A stretch of 39,028 nt of DNA from an uncultured Eubacteriales bacterium (GCA_900316115.1 ONBN01000017.1:1-39028), one strand, 5' to 3'; shown: positions 14,501 to 22,456, numbered from the stretch's first letter. A program made the numbers and translations. Notes: generated by a model not told the origin, from the sequence alone.

Positions 14501-16518
14501 TCACCTTTTACATGCTGTGTAGAGATCCCCAGGCTGTTCAGATCCAGAGTACCGCCAACCGGAATATTGGGAACTTCTTCTGCTACAGATATAAAATCGT
14601 ATTCATCCCACACTCCAAAATAAAACTCATTCTCAGCAACAGGCACGATCTCATCCTGATCTGTCTTTATGGAAGCCCTCACATAGATGGCTGTCTCACC
14701 CCGGCTTTCGCCATCCGTACTCTCTACATGAAGATATGTTTTGCCATCCTTCTGGATAAAGGAAACGTCCTTCAAAAGCTCCTGATCATACAGATCTCCA
14801 TCTTCATATTCTAGCAGTTCCAGAGAGAAGTCCTCAATATCTTCGTCACCCATCTTCTCATCACTGTATCTCCACTCATGATGCAGTGTTACAGGAAGCT
14901 CCATAGTACTTCCCGGAAGGAGGGAATTATTATCATTAGGATACGCAATATCTAGGTTGTACAGATCCTTTTCTACATAGAATTCTGTCTCATGTACCTG
15001 TTCAGCTTCCTGACAATCCAGATAGGAAATCAGTGCTTTCACCTGACCCGGACGATTTGCATGAAGATTCCAGCCACCGTCATTTTCTGTCACTTCAAAA
15101 ATATCATCATTGCCTTCCAGTTCAACACCGGTGATCCGGAAGTTTCCATCGCCTCCCGTAGGACTATTACCATCCTCTATATAGCAGTCTCCCTGATTAT
15201 TGATCCAGATATCCTGATCCACAAGAACAGATCTGTTGTCATTCTCAAAGAAATACTCATACCGGGATTTCGCAAGATCCAGACCGGCTTCATCTGTACA
15301 CAGTGTAAGTTCTTCCACTGGCAGCTCATTTCCTGCATAAAGGTATCCTACAACCTCTACACGGATCACATACCACCAATCCTGTTCCAGATTCTGGTAT
15401 TCTTTTGCAAATTTGGTGCCATCAATATAGAGCATGTCATCATCTGCGGTCCAGAAAGCATTCTCATCAGTTCCAATGCAGGGGGTAAAATGGTCTTTAC
15501 CATCCTGGTCTACCTCTGTTCTTTTGCCAACTGTCCAGCGGATCTCACAATTGACCTTATCTTCCAGATTTTCGGTATTAAGCCCTACCCAATAATGCTC
15601 CTCATTGTCAAATACATAAGTACTATCAGAGTTTTCACCTCTCAGGTTCTCGAGCCATACTCCATACTCCAGCTCATCAAACCAGAAAGTCCTGCTGCAG
15701 ATCTCTTCCCACTCCCCATCATCCTTCTTTACATCTGCGATAATGGTAAGCTGTGTATTATCAGCTGTCCTGCGGTAAACTTCAGGAAAGTCTGCCGCAC
15801 CGTCACTTTCACTTTTCTTCACATACCAGGCATTCTCATCTGGATCAACCAGTCGGAAGCGTACATCCTTCCTTATAGAAGGTTCATCTTTCTCAGAAGT
15901 ATAATGAAGTACCTGAAGATTTGACAGATCCAGCTGCTGGCCTACCAAAAGTTCATTTCCCTCTTCCAGCAGTTCCTGTGGCTCAAGCACATCATAAGCA
16001 GGTCTTACTTCCACCCGGACCTTATTCTGAGCCAAAACCTCTTTGTCCTCTCCGGTTCCGGTAACTGCCTGGATGCAAATCTCGGTTGCCCCGTTCACAT
16101 CCTCTTTTGCCTTTACAAGCAAAGAGTTGTCGTCCTGATTAATGGTAACATCGATCAGATCACTGTCATATGCTACTGTACCATCTTCCACTTCCAGGCC
16201 ATCGAAAAGTTCCAGTTCATAATCTATGGCATCATCACCATCGTCATCATACCGTGCTATAACGGATGTTAATATTTTCATCTCAGTGCCAGGCAGCATA
16301 TGCCAGTCTCCGGTCTCAAAATCTATAGTCAGATCATAACCGGTAATCCCTTCATCATCCGGATCTTCCCCCTCATCTGGGTCTTCTGCATTATCACTGA
16401 GAAGATCTATATCCTCTACCTCTTCACAGGTAAATTCTGTAGGTTCTTCTGCACTCTCATCTATCACCTCTTCCGGTGACGCTGTAAACTCATCCTCAGA
16501 TACATCTTCTACAGGCAT
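11554..16518 (-). CDS. Giant secreted repeat/Ig-like surface protein, cut from its signal peptide by an in-frame stop
   Basis: The frame has 1654 codons from ATG 16518 and is strongly acidic for its first 1300 residues. Three diverged super-repeats share cues such as DWHMLPGTEM, NSLLPGSTMEL and WQMLHGESQTI, and blocks like LRGENSDSTYVFDNEEHYW, LREDGGTYVFNNETDYV and LRDQEFGYTWIYNNEI. Residues about 1340-1470 hold the 40-residue His/Cys repeats (ATGAHTWGEWTVTKAATC type, CxxC pairs). The Lys-rich C-terminus (1490-1653) resembles two bacterial Ig-like (Big_2) domains, for example VTYSSSNKKVATVSKTGKIT. There is no LPXTG or membrane anchor. The frame continues upstream through a TAA at 16522-16524 into a signal-peptide ORF, so as read the long ORF alone would not be exported. 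Probably an adhesin or matrix protein; function not identified. Confidence 0.8.
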   Translation of the reverse strand: MPVEDVSEDEFTASPEEVIDESAEEPTEFTCEEVEDIDLLSDNAEDPDEGEDPDDEGITGYDLTIDFETGDWHMLPGTEMKILTSVIARYDDDGDDAIDYELELFDGLEVEDGTVAYDSDLIDVTINQDDNSLLVKAKEDVNGATEICIQAVTGTGEDKEVLAQNKVRVEVRPAYDVLEPQELLEEGNELLVGQQLDLSNLQVLHYTSEKDEPSIRKDVRFRLVDPDENAWYVKKSESDGAADFPEVYRRTADNTQLTIIADVKKDDGEWEEICSRTFWFDELEYGVWLENLRGENSDSTYVFDNEEHYWVGLNTENLEDKVNCEIRWTVGKRTEVDQDGKDHFTPCIGTDENAFWTADDDMLYIDGTKFAKEYQNLEQDWWYVIRVEVVGYLYAGNELPVEELTLCTDEAGLDLAKSRYEYFFENDNRSVLVDQDIWINNQGDCYIEDGNSPTGGDGNFRITGVELEGNDDIFEVTENDGGWNLHANRPGQVKALISYLDCQEAEQVHETEFYVEKDLYNLDIAYPNDNNSLLPGSTMELPVTLHHEWRYSDEKMGDEDIEDFSLELLEYEDGDLYDQELLKDVSFIQKDGKTYLHVESTDGESRGETAIYVRASIKTDQDEIVPVAENEFYFGVWDEYDFISVAEEVPNIPVGGTLDLNSLGISTQHVKGDEITTRDDVEYTWEVDRNLWSAKSPVGEIFPWFTRIGTDGTNVTVIANIMNDGQLEEIGRRNFSFDWLDYSVWFKNLREDGGTYVFNNETDYVLQLNTENLKDKGEELCRIGWEVGIRTEENDDLGTIDTPFWEADAEDISKLHFNGEKLADVQKSLQDGQWIEIRAHVIAGAPGTDGTEVFEQRAGIYSKEAVEDYQHFTYGMAMFKGQRIWIGKEFNCYVENSEYPGGEYIPCRIKGVQMESLEEDDSELPLSYEEKDDCYIFTGDTYGGTRVTFTYDDIHDQEQTHTFDIWVTDTIYSVEAEFENDWQMLHGESQTISFKAYEEVQDEEGNLKSKEIPADQYYIEMDGEYPTNLASIEMAENKALVQATKSNDEGEFGIGFRAVSKKTHYDEKDQTEYPDWDAYTNINISVRDLYYNVQLEGWDDNSDIGAKVGSVVDLNQYNPTVEYAGLDPETGEKVTGTLDSENVHWFVAYNDEKWTPTPENAEQDIKALVRMAGTETQIVLVAQELHGDRYGNEFWEEVAEKEIYFDRILSKNQDVMISELRDQEFGYTWIYNNEICGLNIQMPELAPTDKTPEISWSLYGYQGKEKINISEENYAVSADGTMLMLYGAKLWNTYKEMGMPSSLWVHAEVKIGDELIGEDEAAVFVRQSEEVCDHQWKDETVTDPTCGVDGSSVQRCEICGDTRIQVLPATGAHTWGEWTVTKAATCTEAGVKEAKCAVCSAAKTEAIPATGAHTWGDWVVTKAATCTEAGVKEAKCTVCGGTKTEVIPATGVHTWGEWTVTKEATYVDAGEKTRTCGICGAAEKAQTEPYILPIKRNQTTSLVIPLASKDSIKTVTSSNKKIVTVKKLKKNTIQLKASKKSTGKVVITIVTAKKQKKTIQVNVQKGSVTAWSLSGVPEEVTLKLKPQKKKVYQLKPVVTPVTCLTKVTYSSSNKKVATVSKTGKITAKKAGTAVITVKVGNKISAKCKVTVKKK
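12121..12480 (-). repeat. Three 120-bp repeats encoding 40-residue His/Cys modules
   Basis: Units at 12121-12240, 12241-12360 and 12361-12480 keep exact 120-bp register. They share long near-identical blocks such as CCCCAGGTATG and CTCCTGTTGCCGG. Each encodes an HTWG(E/D)W...ATCTEAGVKEAKC.VC module. The high identity between the units points to recent duplication or recombination. Confidence 0.85.
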
Positions 16519-16521
16519 CTC

Positions 16522-16689
16522 TTATACTGACGGCTCCTCGGCTGCCTGCTCCTGATCTGAAAACTCCTCCACATCCACGATCTGCTGATCCACTTCTTCT
16601 GCCAATGCCATGGATGGGCAGCTTCCTGCCACCATGGAAAAGGCCAGCGTCCATGCACCCAGACGTTTCCATACTTCCTTATGCCTCAT
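16522..16689 (-). CDS. Signal-peptide ORF at the head of the giant surface gene
   Basis: A 55-residue ORF starts at ATG 16689, preceded by AAAGGGAG. It begins MRHKEVWKRLGAWTLAFSMV and continues to a signal-peptidase site after SMALA (about residue 30), then an acidic tail like that of the giant protein. It ends at TAA 16522-16524. The giant ORF resumes in the same frame two codons later (GAG ATG). The two are almost certainly one gene, so TAA is a nonsense mutation, a sequencing error or a readthrough stop. Together they would encode about 1711 residues. Confidence 0.75.
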   Translation of the reverse strand: MRHKEVWKRLGAWTLAFSMVAGSCPSMALAEEVDQQIVDVEEFSDQEQAAEEPSV

Positions 16690-16711
16690 GCACATTCTCC
16701 CTTTCTCGTCA

Positions 16712-16781
16712 GCGGATATTCATGATCCGCTTCGCTGCTTGCTCATAACCGGTTGGCAGCTTTGCAGCCCACCCAGTTATG
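16712..16781 (-). promoter_or_regulatory. Structured 5' leader of the giant surface gene
   Basis: In the minus-strand transcript CATAACTGG (16781-16773) pairs with CCGGTTATG (16752-16744) over 9 bp with one G-U. The stem encloses a GGC/GCC hairpin around TGCAAAGCT. Nearer the gene GCGGAT and ATCCGC (16730-16712) form a second hairpin ending about 10 nt before the ribosome site. The ATGAGC and GCAGCGAAGC stretches between them look conserved-RNA-like. I compared it from memory with c-di-GMP-I riboswitches (a GCAAAGC motif is shared) but the rest does not fit. Candidate regulatory RNA. Confidence 0.45.
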
Positions 16782-16838
16782 ATGTTGATAGTTGCTCGCT
16801 CTTTGAGCATTTTTCCACTTAATGGGTTAGTTACATTC

Positions 16839-16867
16839 ATTATAATGGTATAAAATGCATTTTTCAA
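16839..16867 (-). promoter_or_regulatory. Promoter of the giant surface gene
   Basis: On the minus strand TTGAAA (16862-16867), a 17-bp spacer and a perfect TATAAT (16839-16844). This gives a leader of about 143 nt containing the hairpins at 16712-16781. Confidence 0.75.
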
Positions 16868-16901
16868 CCAAAATCAGGAATTTATATTATACAATTTGCA
16901 T

Positions 16902-16943
16902 AAAAAAATCCCGTCTGCAAGTCATTTCGCCTACAGACAGGAT
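16902..16943 (-). terminator. Intrinsic terminator of the M20 peptidase operon
   Basis: ATCCTGTCTG pairs with CAGACGGGAT on the minus strand (one G-U) and is followed by T7. It begins 33 nt after the peptidase stop codon. Confidence 0.85.
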
Positions 16944-16976
16944 CGTAAACTCTATCAAATTAGGAAATATCCGCAA

Positions 16977-18191
16977 TTACGCTTCTCTCACAGGCAGCTG
17001 ATACTCCCTGTAACCACGGAACCCGGAAAGTGCCAGGATAAGCAGCAATTCCTTCTGGGGTGCCCTCCATGCCTCCTCAGGCTGAAACCATTCGTGAACC
17101 GTATGGGTATCTCCCCCATCTCCTGCACGGCCCAGAGCCACTGCCGGAATCCCCATGGAAATCGGGATATTAGCATCTGTACTGGATGCATCATGAAATA
17201 CCGGCGTATAACCGGCAGCATTTGTAGCATCCCAGGCAGCCCGGACAATAAGCTCATCCGGCCTTTGTGCTCCTGCCGGACGTCTGCCTTTTTCCTCAAA
17301 GGTAACTGTCACCTTCTCTTTTGTATCCCACCGGGCATTTTCCTCACTGACAGCTTCTTCTACAGCCTGCTTAAACTGTGCGGATAGTGCTGATAATTCT
17401 TCTGCACTGTCAGACCGCAGATCCACAAGCATGGAGCATCTCTCCGGAATACTGTTTACAGATGTGCCGCCCTCCGCAATACCTACATTAAATGTGGTCT
17501 TAGGCAGCTTTTTTACCTGAAAATCTGCGATCCGGCTGATGGCCCTTCCCATTGCGTGAACAGGATTGGGAAGTCCGAAATCACTGAAGCTGTGACCGCC
17601 CGGTCCTGCAAATGTTACCAGATATCGTTCGCTTCCGGTGGCAGTATGGATGATCCCACCGGGAACCACATTATCTACCGTGATAAAACCATCACAGGCA
17701 TGTGGATCCCTGAAAATGTATTTTACACCTTTTAGGTCGCCCAGACCTTCCTCGCATACATTGGCGCAGAAGATAATATCTCCTTCCCCATGGATATCCA
17801 GAGCCTTCATAGCCCTGGCCACACTGAGGATCTCTGCAATGGCCCTTGTATCATCATTAATCCCGGGACAGGTATACCGATTTCCTTCTTTTTTGATGGT
17901 AAGGTCTGTCCCCTGGGGAAATACCGTGTCCGTATGGGCTGCGATCATCACCACAGGCCCTTTGTCCGTGCCCTTAATGATTCCGAACACATTCCCCACC
18001 CGATCCATATGAACATTGTCCAGGCCGATCTTTTCCATCTTATCCATGATGCATACTGCCCGATCCTGTTCAAAACCGGAGGGAGCCGGAATCTGTACCA
18101 GTTCCAGAAGTTCCTTAAGGGTACGGTCATCATCTTCCTTCAGATATGCAAATGCCTTCTGGATGATCTCCATGTTTTTCAGCTGTTCCAT
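16977..18191 (-). CDS. M20-family metallopeptidase
   Basis: A cytosolic dinuclear-zinc peptidase or deacylase of 404 residues. AAHTDTVFP (His86, Asp88) gives the first metal ligand and adjacent Asp. GINDDTRA (Asp113/114) is the bridging Asp. CEEGLGDLKG (Glu147/148) supplies the general base and a ligand. The dimerisation lid follows (GPGGHSFSDFG, about 210), and THTVHEW near the C-terminus gives the last His. It resembles PepT/ArgE-type peptidases more than DapE, but the substrate cannot be set. It starts 27 nt after dusB and probably ends the dusB transcript. Confidence 0.9.
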   Translation of the reverse strand: MEQLKNMEIIQKAFAYLKEDDDRTLKELLELVQIPAPSGFEQDRAVCIMDKMEKIGLDNVHMDRVGNVFGIIKGTDKGPVVMIAAHTDTVFPQGTDLTIKKEGNRYTCPGINDDTRAIAEILSVARAMKALDIHGEGDIIFCANVCEEGLGDLKGVKYIFRDPHACDGFITVDNVVPGGIIHTATGSERYLVTFAGPGGHSFSDFGLPNPVHAMGRAISRIADFQVKKLPKTTFNVGIAEGGTSVNSIPERCSMLVDLRSDSAEELSALSAQFKQAVEEAVSEENARWDTKEKVTVTFEEKGRRPAGAQRPDELIVRAAWDATNAAGYTPVFHDASSTDANIPISMGIPAVALGRAGDGGDTHTVHEWFQPEEAWRAPQKELLLILALSGFRGYREYQLPVREA

Positions 18192-18218
18192 CCCGTTCTC
18201 CTTTCCAGTTCGTCCTGC

Positions 18219-19190
18219 TTATTCCGGTTGGATCAGCTCCAGCAGCTTCTCCAGCTCTTCATAAGAGGATATATTATTGGATTCCCGGCGCAATGCAGAG
18301 CTGTGAGGCAGCCCTGCTGTATACCAGGCCACATGCTTCCGCATCTCCCGGATACCCATATATTCTCCCTTCAAGCCGATCTGCGCCCTTGCATGCCGCA
18401 GGATCATCTGGCAGAGCTCTTCTCTGGATGGTCCCGGAAGCAGTTCGCCAGTAGTAAAATAATGATTCATTTCCCGGAAGATCCATGGATTCCCTTCCGC
18501 TGCCCGTCCGATCATGATCCCATCACAGCCGGTCTGCTTCATCAGCTCTTCTGCCTTCAAAGGAGAAGTCACATCTCCGTTGCCGATCACAGGAATCTTT
18601 ACTGCCTCCTTCACCTTACGGATGGCATCCCAGTTAGCCTGACCGGAATAATACTGCTCCCTGGTCCGTCCATGGACTGCAATGGCAGAGGCTCCCGCAT
18701 CTTCGATCCGTTTGGCGATTTCCGCCAGATCCACAGCTTCTTTTTCAAAACCAATACGGATCTTTGCAGTCACCGGCTTATGGATGGCAGCCACAATACT
18801 CTTTATAATCTGGGAAATCCTTTCCGGATCCTTAAGGAGGGCAGAACCTTCCCCGTTATTCACTACCTTTGGCACAGGACATCCCATATTAATATCCAGA
18901 ATATCAAAAGGCTGTTCCTCGATGCTGGCAGCCACCTGAGCCATTAATTCCGGCTCATTGCCAAAAAGCTGCATGGATACCGGATGCTCCACCGGGTCGA
19001 TCTCCATCAGCGCCTTGGTATTCTTATTGTGATAGGAGATAGCCTTTGCGCTGATCATCTCCATGCAGATCAGGCCGGCTCCCTGTTCTTTACAAAGCCT
19101 GCGGAAAGCCAGATCTGTAACACCTGCCATAGGGGCAAGCACAAAAGGATTCTCTATTTCAACATTGCCTATTTTCCAACGGAGCTCCAT
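18219..19190 (-). CDS. dusB: tRNA-dihydrouridine synthase DusB
   Basis: An FMN enzyme reducing uridines of tRNA to dihydrouridine. At 323 residues it is full length. The TIM barrel shows LAPMAGVTDLAFR (about 18-30), the catalytic-Cys loop NMGCPVPKVVNNGEGSALL (about 98-116), TAKIRIGF, AIAVHGRTREQYYSG, IPVIGNGDV and GCDGIMIGRAAEGNPWIF for FMN binding, then a small helical C-terminal domain. It starts 5 nt after the upstream gene, so they are coupled. In many Clostridia it lies directly before greA-lysS; here about 12 kb separates them. Confidence 0.95.
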   Translation of the reverse strand: MELRWKIGNVEIENPFVLAPMAGVTDLAFRRLCKEQGAGLICMEMISAKAISYHNKNTKALMEIDPVEHPVSMQLFGNEPELMAQVAASIEEQPFDILDINMGCPVPKVVNNGEGSALLKDPERISQIIKSIVAAIHKPVTAKIRIGFEKEAVDLAEIAKRIEDAGASAIAVHGRTREQYYSGQANWDAIRKVKEAVKIPVIGNGDVTSPLKAEELMKQTGCDGIMIGRAAEGNPWIFREMNHYFTTGELLPGPSREELCQMILRHARAQIGLKGEYMGIREMRKHVAWYTAGLPHSSALRRESNNISSYEELEKLLELIQPE

Positions 19191-19195
19191 GAAGT

Positions 19196-19576
19196 CTACT
19201 CCTTAATGCCAGCCGGATCTTCTCCCAGGAAAAAGACCCTGTAATATAATTCCAATGATTCCAGAAGTTCACTTTTCTGCTGACGGAGCTGCTTGATCCG
19301 CAGCGCACCGCCGATATCGTCATATCGTCCGTCAGCCTCCAGTGCCTCTGTCTTAAACTGAAGATCTCCGTTCTGGTCAAACTCCAGTGTAAAAATCCCT
19401 CCGATCTCCTCTGTAAAAAGAACGCACATGATCTGCAGTTCTTTCTTTACATGATCCGGAAGAGATGAAAAATCTTCGTTAAAATAATATTTCTGCTCAT
19501 AGGCGCTTGCACCACAGAGCACAATATTGTCCTGATACATCTGTTCATTCCTCTCCTGCAATGTATACTGATTCAT
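19196..19576 (-). CDS. Small conserved protein (DUF6145-like)
   Basis: This is a 126-residue soluble acidic protein without signal peptide or membrane segment. Recognisable stretches are IVLCGASAYEQKYYFNEDF (about 18-36), KKELQIMCVLFTEEIGGIFTLEF (about 44-66) and a C-terminal helix ending SLELYYRVFFLGE. From memory this matches DUF6145, a Lachnospiraceae family found next to dusB, of unknown function. The name needs a profile search. Its stop is 5 nt before dusB. Confidence 0.75.
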   Translation of the reverse strand: MNQYTLQERNEQMYQDNIVLCGASAYEQKYYFNEDFSSLPDHVKKELQIMCVLFTEEIGGIFTLEFDQNGDLQFKTEALEADGRYDDIGGALRIKQLRQQKSELLESLELYYRVFFLGEDPAGIKE

Positions 19577-19590
19577 TTAATCCATTGCCC

Positions 19591-19648
19591 TAGTACAGTG
19601 AATATTAAGTAACCACCATATTGACTTGCCTTAATTTTCACTGTACTA
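19591..19648. repeat. 58-bp imperfect palindrome between birA and the DUF6145-like gene
   Basis: TAGTACAGTGAA (19591-19602) is the exact reverse complement of TTCACTGTACTA (19637-19648), with an inner TTAAG/CTTAA match. It fills almost the whole intergenic gap, has no T run, and ends 1 nt from the birA stop. It may be a tiny miniature element (MITE-like) or an mRNA processing hairpin. Confidence 0.75.
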
Positions 19649-19649
19649 A

Positions 19650-20453
19650 TCATACGTAGCTGTAAAGGCCACGCACAGATACTTCTCCTGCATTCACAGT
19701 AGTATAAGTACCATCCTGCCGTTCCACGATCAGCACACCAATATCCGTGATCCCTCTGGCGATCCCTTCAAAGGAATTTTCCCCAGCGATCACACGTACC
19801 GGCTGATCCATATTGACCAGCAGTTCCTCATAATCTTCCCTGAGAAGACTAAGATCACAGGTCTGGATGAACTTCTCATAATTCTTCTCAAAAGCCTCCA
19901 TCACAAGCCCCGGAACCACGCTTCTGTCAAATTCATGTCCTGCTTCCAGATAAAGAGAAGTAGCTTTATCTGCCATTTCTTCCGGGAATTTCTTTATGTT
20001 TACATTGATCCCTACACCGATAACCACATTGCGGATCTTGTTACCCTCCACAGCCATCTCTGTAAGGATCCCACAGATCTTCTTATGGGATACCACTACG
20101 TCATTAGGCCACTTGATGGTAGCGTCAAAGCCCATCTTCTTCACAGCCTGCGCCACAGACAGCCCCATGACAATGGTAAGCATAGAAGCATATTTGGGTT
20201 CAAATTCCGGCAAAAGTAAAAGGCTCATCATAACGGAGGTGCCTCTTGGCACCTGCCAGGAACGTCCAAGACGTCCCCTTCCTGCGCTCTGATACTCTGC
20301 CACAGCCAGCGTACCATGGGGTAATCCCTTGTCTGCCAGCCGTTTTGCCACCAGATTGGTGGAATCTGTTCTTTTCACAAAATGGACGGTTTGGCCCGCC
20401 CATTTTGTATGAATGTTTGCTGAAATTGTTTCTTTATCGTATAAAATATCCAT
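19650..20453 (-). CDS. birA: Biotin--[acetyl-CoA-carboxylase] ligase, catalytic form without HTH
   Basis: This enzyme activates biotin with ATP and attaches it to carboxylase BCCP domains. The 267 residues show TDSTN (about 30), the biotinyl-AMP loop GRGRLGRSW (about 59-67), KWPNDVVV (about 114, with the catalytic Lys) and a C-terminal SH3-like domain. The N-terminal winged helix of class II BirA repressors is absent, so it should not repress biotin genes directly. Its ATG shares one base with the argF stop (TAATG), with GGAAGGG inside argF as ribosome site, so translation is coupled to argF. Confidence 0.93.
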   Translation of the reverse strand: MDILYDKETISANIHTKWAGQTVHFVKRTDSTNLVAKRLADKGLPHGTLAVAEYQSAGRGRLGRSWQVPRGTSVMMSLLLLPEFEPKYASMLTIVMGLSVAQAVKKMGFDATIKWPNDVVVSHKKICGILTEMAVEGNKIRNVVIGVGINVNIKKFPEEMADKATSLYLEAGHEFDRSVVPGLVMEAFEKNYEKFIQTCDLSLLREDYEELLVNMDQPVRVIAGENSFEGIARGITDIGVLIVERQDGTYTTVNAGEVSVRGLYSYV

Positions 20454-21460
20454 TATAACCCTTCCGGCAGTCCCAGTGTTGCAGCCATAACAGCTTTGAT
20501 GGTATGCATACGGTTCTCTGCCTCATCAAATACCTTTGACTGTGCAGACTCAAATACTTCATCAGTAACCTCCATCTCGGTAAGTCCGAAACGCTGTCCC
20601 ATTTCCTTGCCGATCTTGGTCTTAAGATCATGGAATGCAGGCAGACAGTGAAGGAAGATAGCCTTCTCTCCTGCATTCTCCATTACATGCTTTGTTACAC
20701 GGTATGGGGTAAGGTCTTTGATACGCTCTTCCCATACTTCATCCGGCTCGCCCATGGATACCCATACATCTGTATAAATAACATCTGCATTCCTGGTACC
20801 TTCTTCTACATCCTCAGTAAGAGTAATGGTTGCTCCGGATTCCTTTGCATACTCATGGCACTGTGCCACCAGCTCATCATTCGGGAAATACTTGCTGTTT
20901 GTGCAGGCTGTAAAATGCATGCCAAGCTTGGAGCAGGCAACCATCAGGGAATTACCCATGTTATAACGGGCATCACCCATGTATACAAGACGGATCCCCT
21001 TCAGATGTCCGAAATGCTCATGAATAGTCAGCATATCTGCCAGCATCTGGGTAGGATGATACTCATTGGTCAGACCGTTCCATACCGGAACCCCTGCATA
21101 TTTTGCCAGTTCTTCCACAATATCCTGGCCAAATCCACGATATTCAATACCATCATACATTCTGCCAAGAACTCTTGCTGTATCTGCAATGCTTTCTTTC
21201 TTGCCGATCTGGGAACCTGTAGGATCCAGATAAGTGCTGCCCATGCCAAGGTCATGTGCTGCTACCTCAAAAGAACAACGGGTTCTGGTGCTGGTCTTTT
21301 CAAAGATCAGGGCAATATTTTTGCCTTTGTAATACTCTGTAAGCTCACCTGCTTTTTTCTTTGCTTTCAGTTCTGCGGAAAGCTCCAGAAGGTAAATGAT
21401 CTCCTCCGGAGTAAAATCCTTTAATGTGAGAAAATTCCGTCCTTTTAAATTCATAGTCAT
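20453..21460 (-). CDS. argF: Ornithine carbamoyltransferase
   Basis: It makes citrulline from ornithine and carbamoyl phosphate (arginine synthesis, or the reverse step in the deiminase route). It has 335 residues, full length. The carbamoyl-phosphate site is [12 protein letters not shown] (about 55-66). [24 protein letters not shown] (about 135) and the ornithine loop [10 protein letters not shown] (about 271-280) all match the family. The second ATG (21454) sits better behind AGGAG than the first (21460). No other arginine gene is nearby, and it is coupled to birA. With no pathway context it could be biosynthetic (argF) or catabolic (arcB) by name. Confidence 0.92.
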   Translation of the reverse strand: MTMNLKGRNFLTLKDFTPEEIIYLLELSAELKAKKKAGELTEYYKGKNIALIFEKTSTRTRCSFEVAAHDLGMGSTYLDPTGSQIGKKESIADTARVLGRMYDGIEYRGFGQDIVEELAKYAGVPVWNGLTNEYHPTQMLADMLTIHEHFGHLKGIRLVYMGDARYNMGNSLMVACSKLGMHFTACTNSKYFPNDELVAQCHEYAKESGATITLTEDVEEGTRNADVIYTDVWVSMGEPDEVWEERIKDLTPYRVTKHVMENAGEKAIFLHCLPAFHDLKTKIGKEMGQRFGLTEMEVTDEVFESAQSKVFDEAENRMHTIKAVMAATLGLPEGL

Positions 21461-21514
21461 TCTCCTGTAGTATGTCTTTGCTCTGTTATGCCGGATCTAT
21501 CCTTGTCAGATTCT

Positions 21515-22453
21515 TTATTCGGTCTTCTTATCGTCAGTTACAATTTCCTTCAGGGAAGAAGCCAGACCTGCTATTCCCTGGATCTCAGAAGGAATAATGA
21601 TCTTGGTTGCTTTGCCGTCTGCTACCTTTGTAAGTGCTTCAAAGCTCTTCAAAGTAAGAACTGCATTGTCTGCCCCTGCTTCTTTGATCATACGAAGACC
21701 TTCTGCATTTGCCTTCTGTACCTTAAGTACTGCTTCTGCCTGACCTTCGGCCTCTTTGATCATACGCTCTTTCTGAGCTTCTGCACGAAGGATGGCAGCC
21801 TGCTTCTCAGCCTCAGCATCCAGGATCGCAGATTCTTTCTTACCTTCTGCCACAAGGATGGTGGATTTCTTCTCTCCTTCTGCGATCAGGATCGCTTCTC
21901 GTCTCTCGCGCTCTGCCTTCATCTGCTTTTCCATGGCTTCCTGGATCGCAGCCGGCGGGATGATATTCTTCAGCTCTACACGATTCACCTTAATGCCCCA
22001 TGGGTCTGTGGCAACATCCAGGGAGGCACGCATCTTGGTATTGATCACTTCACGGGAGGTAAGTGTTTCATCCAGCTCCATATCTCCGATAATATTCCTA
22101 AGTGTGGTGGCTGACAGATTCTCAATGGCCATGATAGGATTCTCCACACCGTAAGCATACAGCTTAGGATCTGTGATCTGGAAAAATACAACGGTGTCGA
22201 TCTGCATGGTTACATTATCTTTTGTGATCACAGGCTGAGGTGGAAAATCCACTACCTGTTCTTTCAGGTTGACCTTTCTGGCAACTCTCTCGATAAAGGG
22301 CATCTTAAAATGTACACCAGTGCCCCATGTGGCACGGTATGCACCAAGGCGTTCCAGCACAACTGCATAAGCCTGGGGAACAATACGGATACAGGATGCC
22401 AACACCCATAATGCCAGAATAACGATCACCAATAATGCCAAAATTCCTCCCAT
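21515..22453 (-). CDS. SPFH/band-7 paraslipin (QmcA-like)
   Basis: A membrane-anchored SPFH scaffold of 312 residues. It has one N-terminal membrane helix (about 3-25), then the band-7 domain (RLGAYRATWGTGVHFKMPFIERV through VELKNIIPP, about 30-175). A long charged coiled coil follows with repeated A-E-G/E-K-x-A-I-L units (about 180-250), and a C-terminal segment ends IAGLASSLKEIV. It pairs with the NfeD gene 3 nt upstream, the known NfeD-slipin module of membrane microdomains. Start ATG follows GGAGG. Confidence 0.93.
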   Translation of the reverse strand: MGGILALLVIVILALWVLASCIRIVPQAYAVVLERLGAYRATWGTGVHFKMPFIERVARKVNLKEQVVDFPPQPVITKDNVTMQIDTVVFFQITDPKLYAYGVENPIMAIENLSATTLRNIIGDMELDETLTSREVINTKMRASLDVATDPWGIKVNRVELKNIIPPAAIQEAMEKQMKAERERREAILIAEGEKKSTILVAEGKKESAILDAEAEKQAAILRAEAQKERMIKEAEGQAEAVLKVQKANAEGLRMIKEAGADNAVLTLKSFEALTKVADGKATKIIIPSEIQGIAGLASSLKEIVTDDKKTE

Positions 22454-22456
22454 AAA

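Noticed and set aside
16700-16830. c-di-GMP-I riboswitch upstream of the giant gene
   Set aside because: Only the GCAAAGC stretch matches. The GNRA-loop hairpin and receptor helix expected before it are not visible, so I call it an unknown structured leader.
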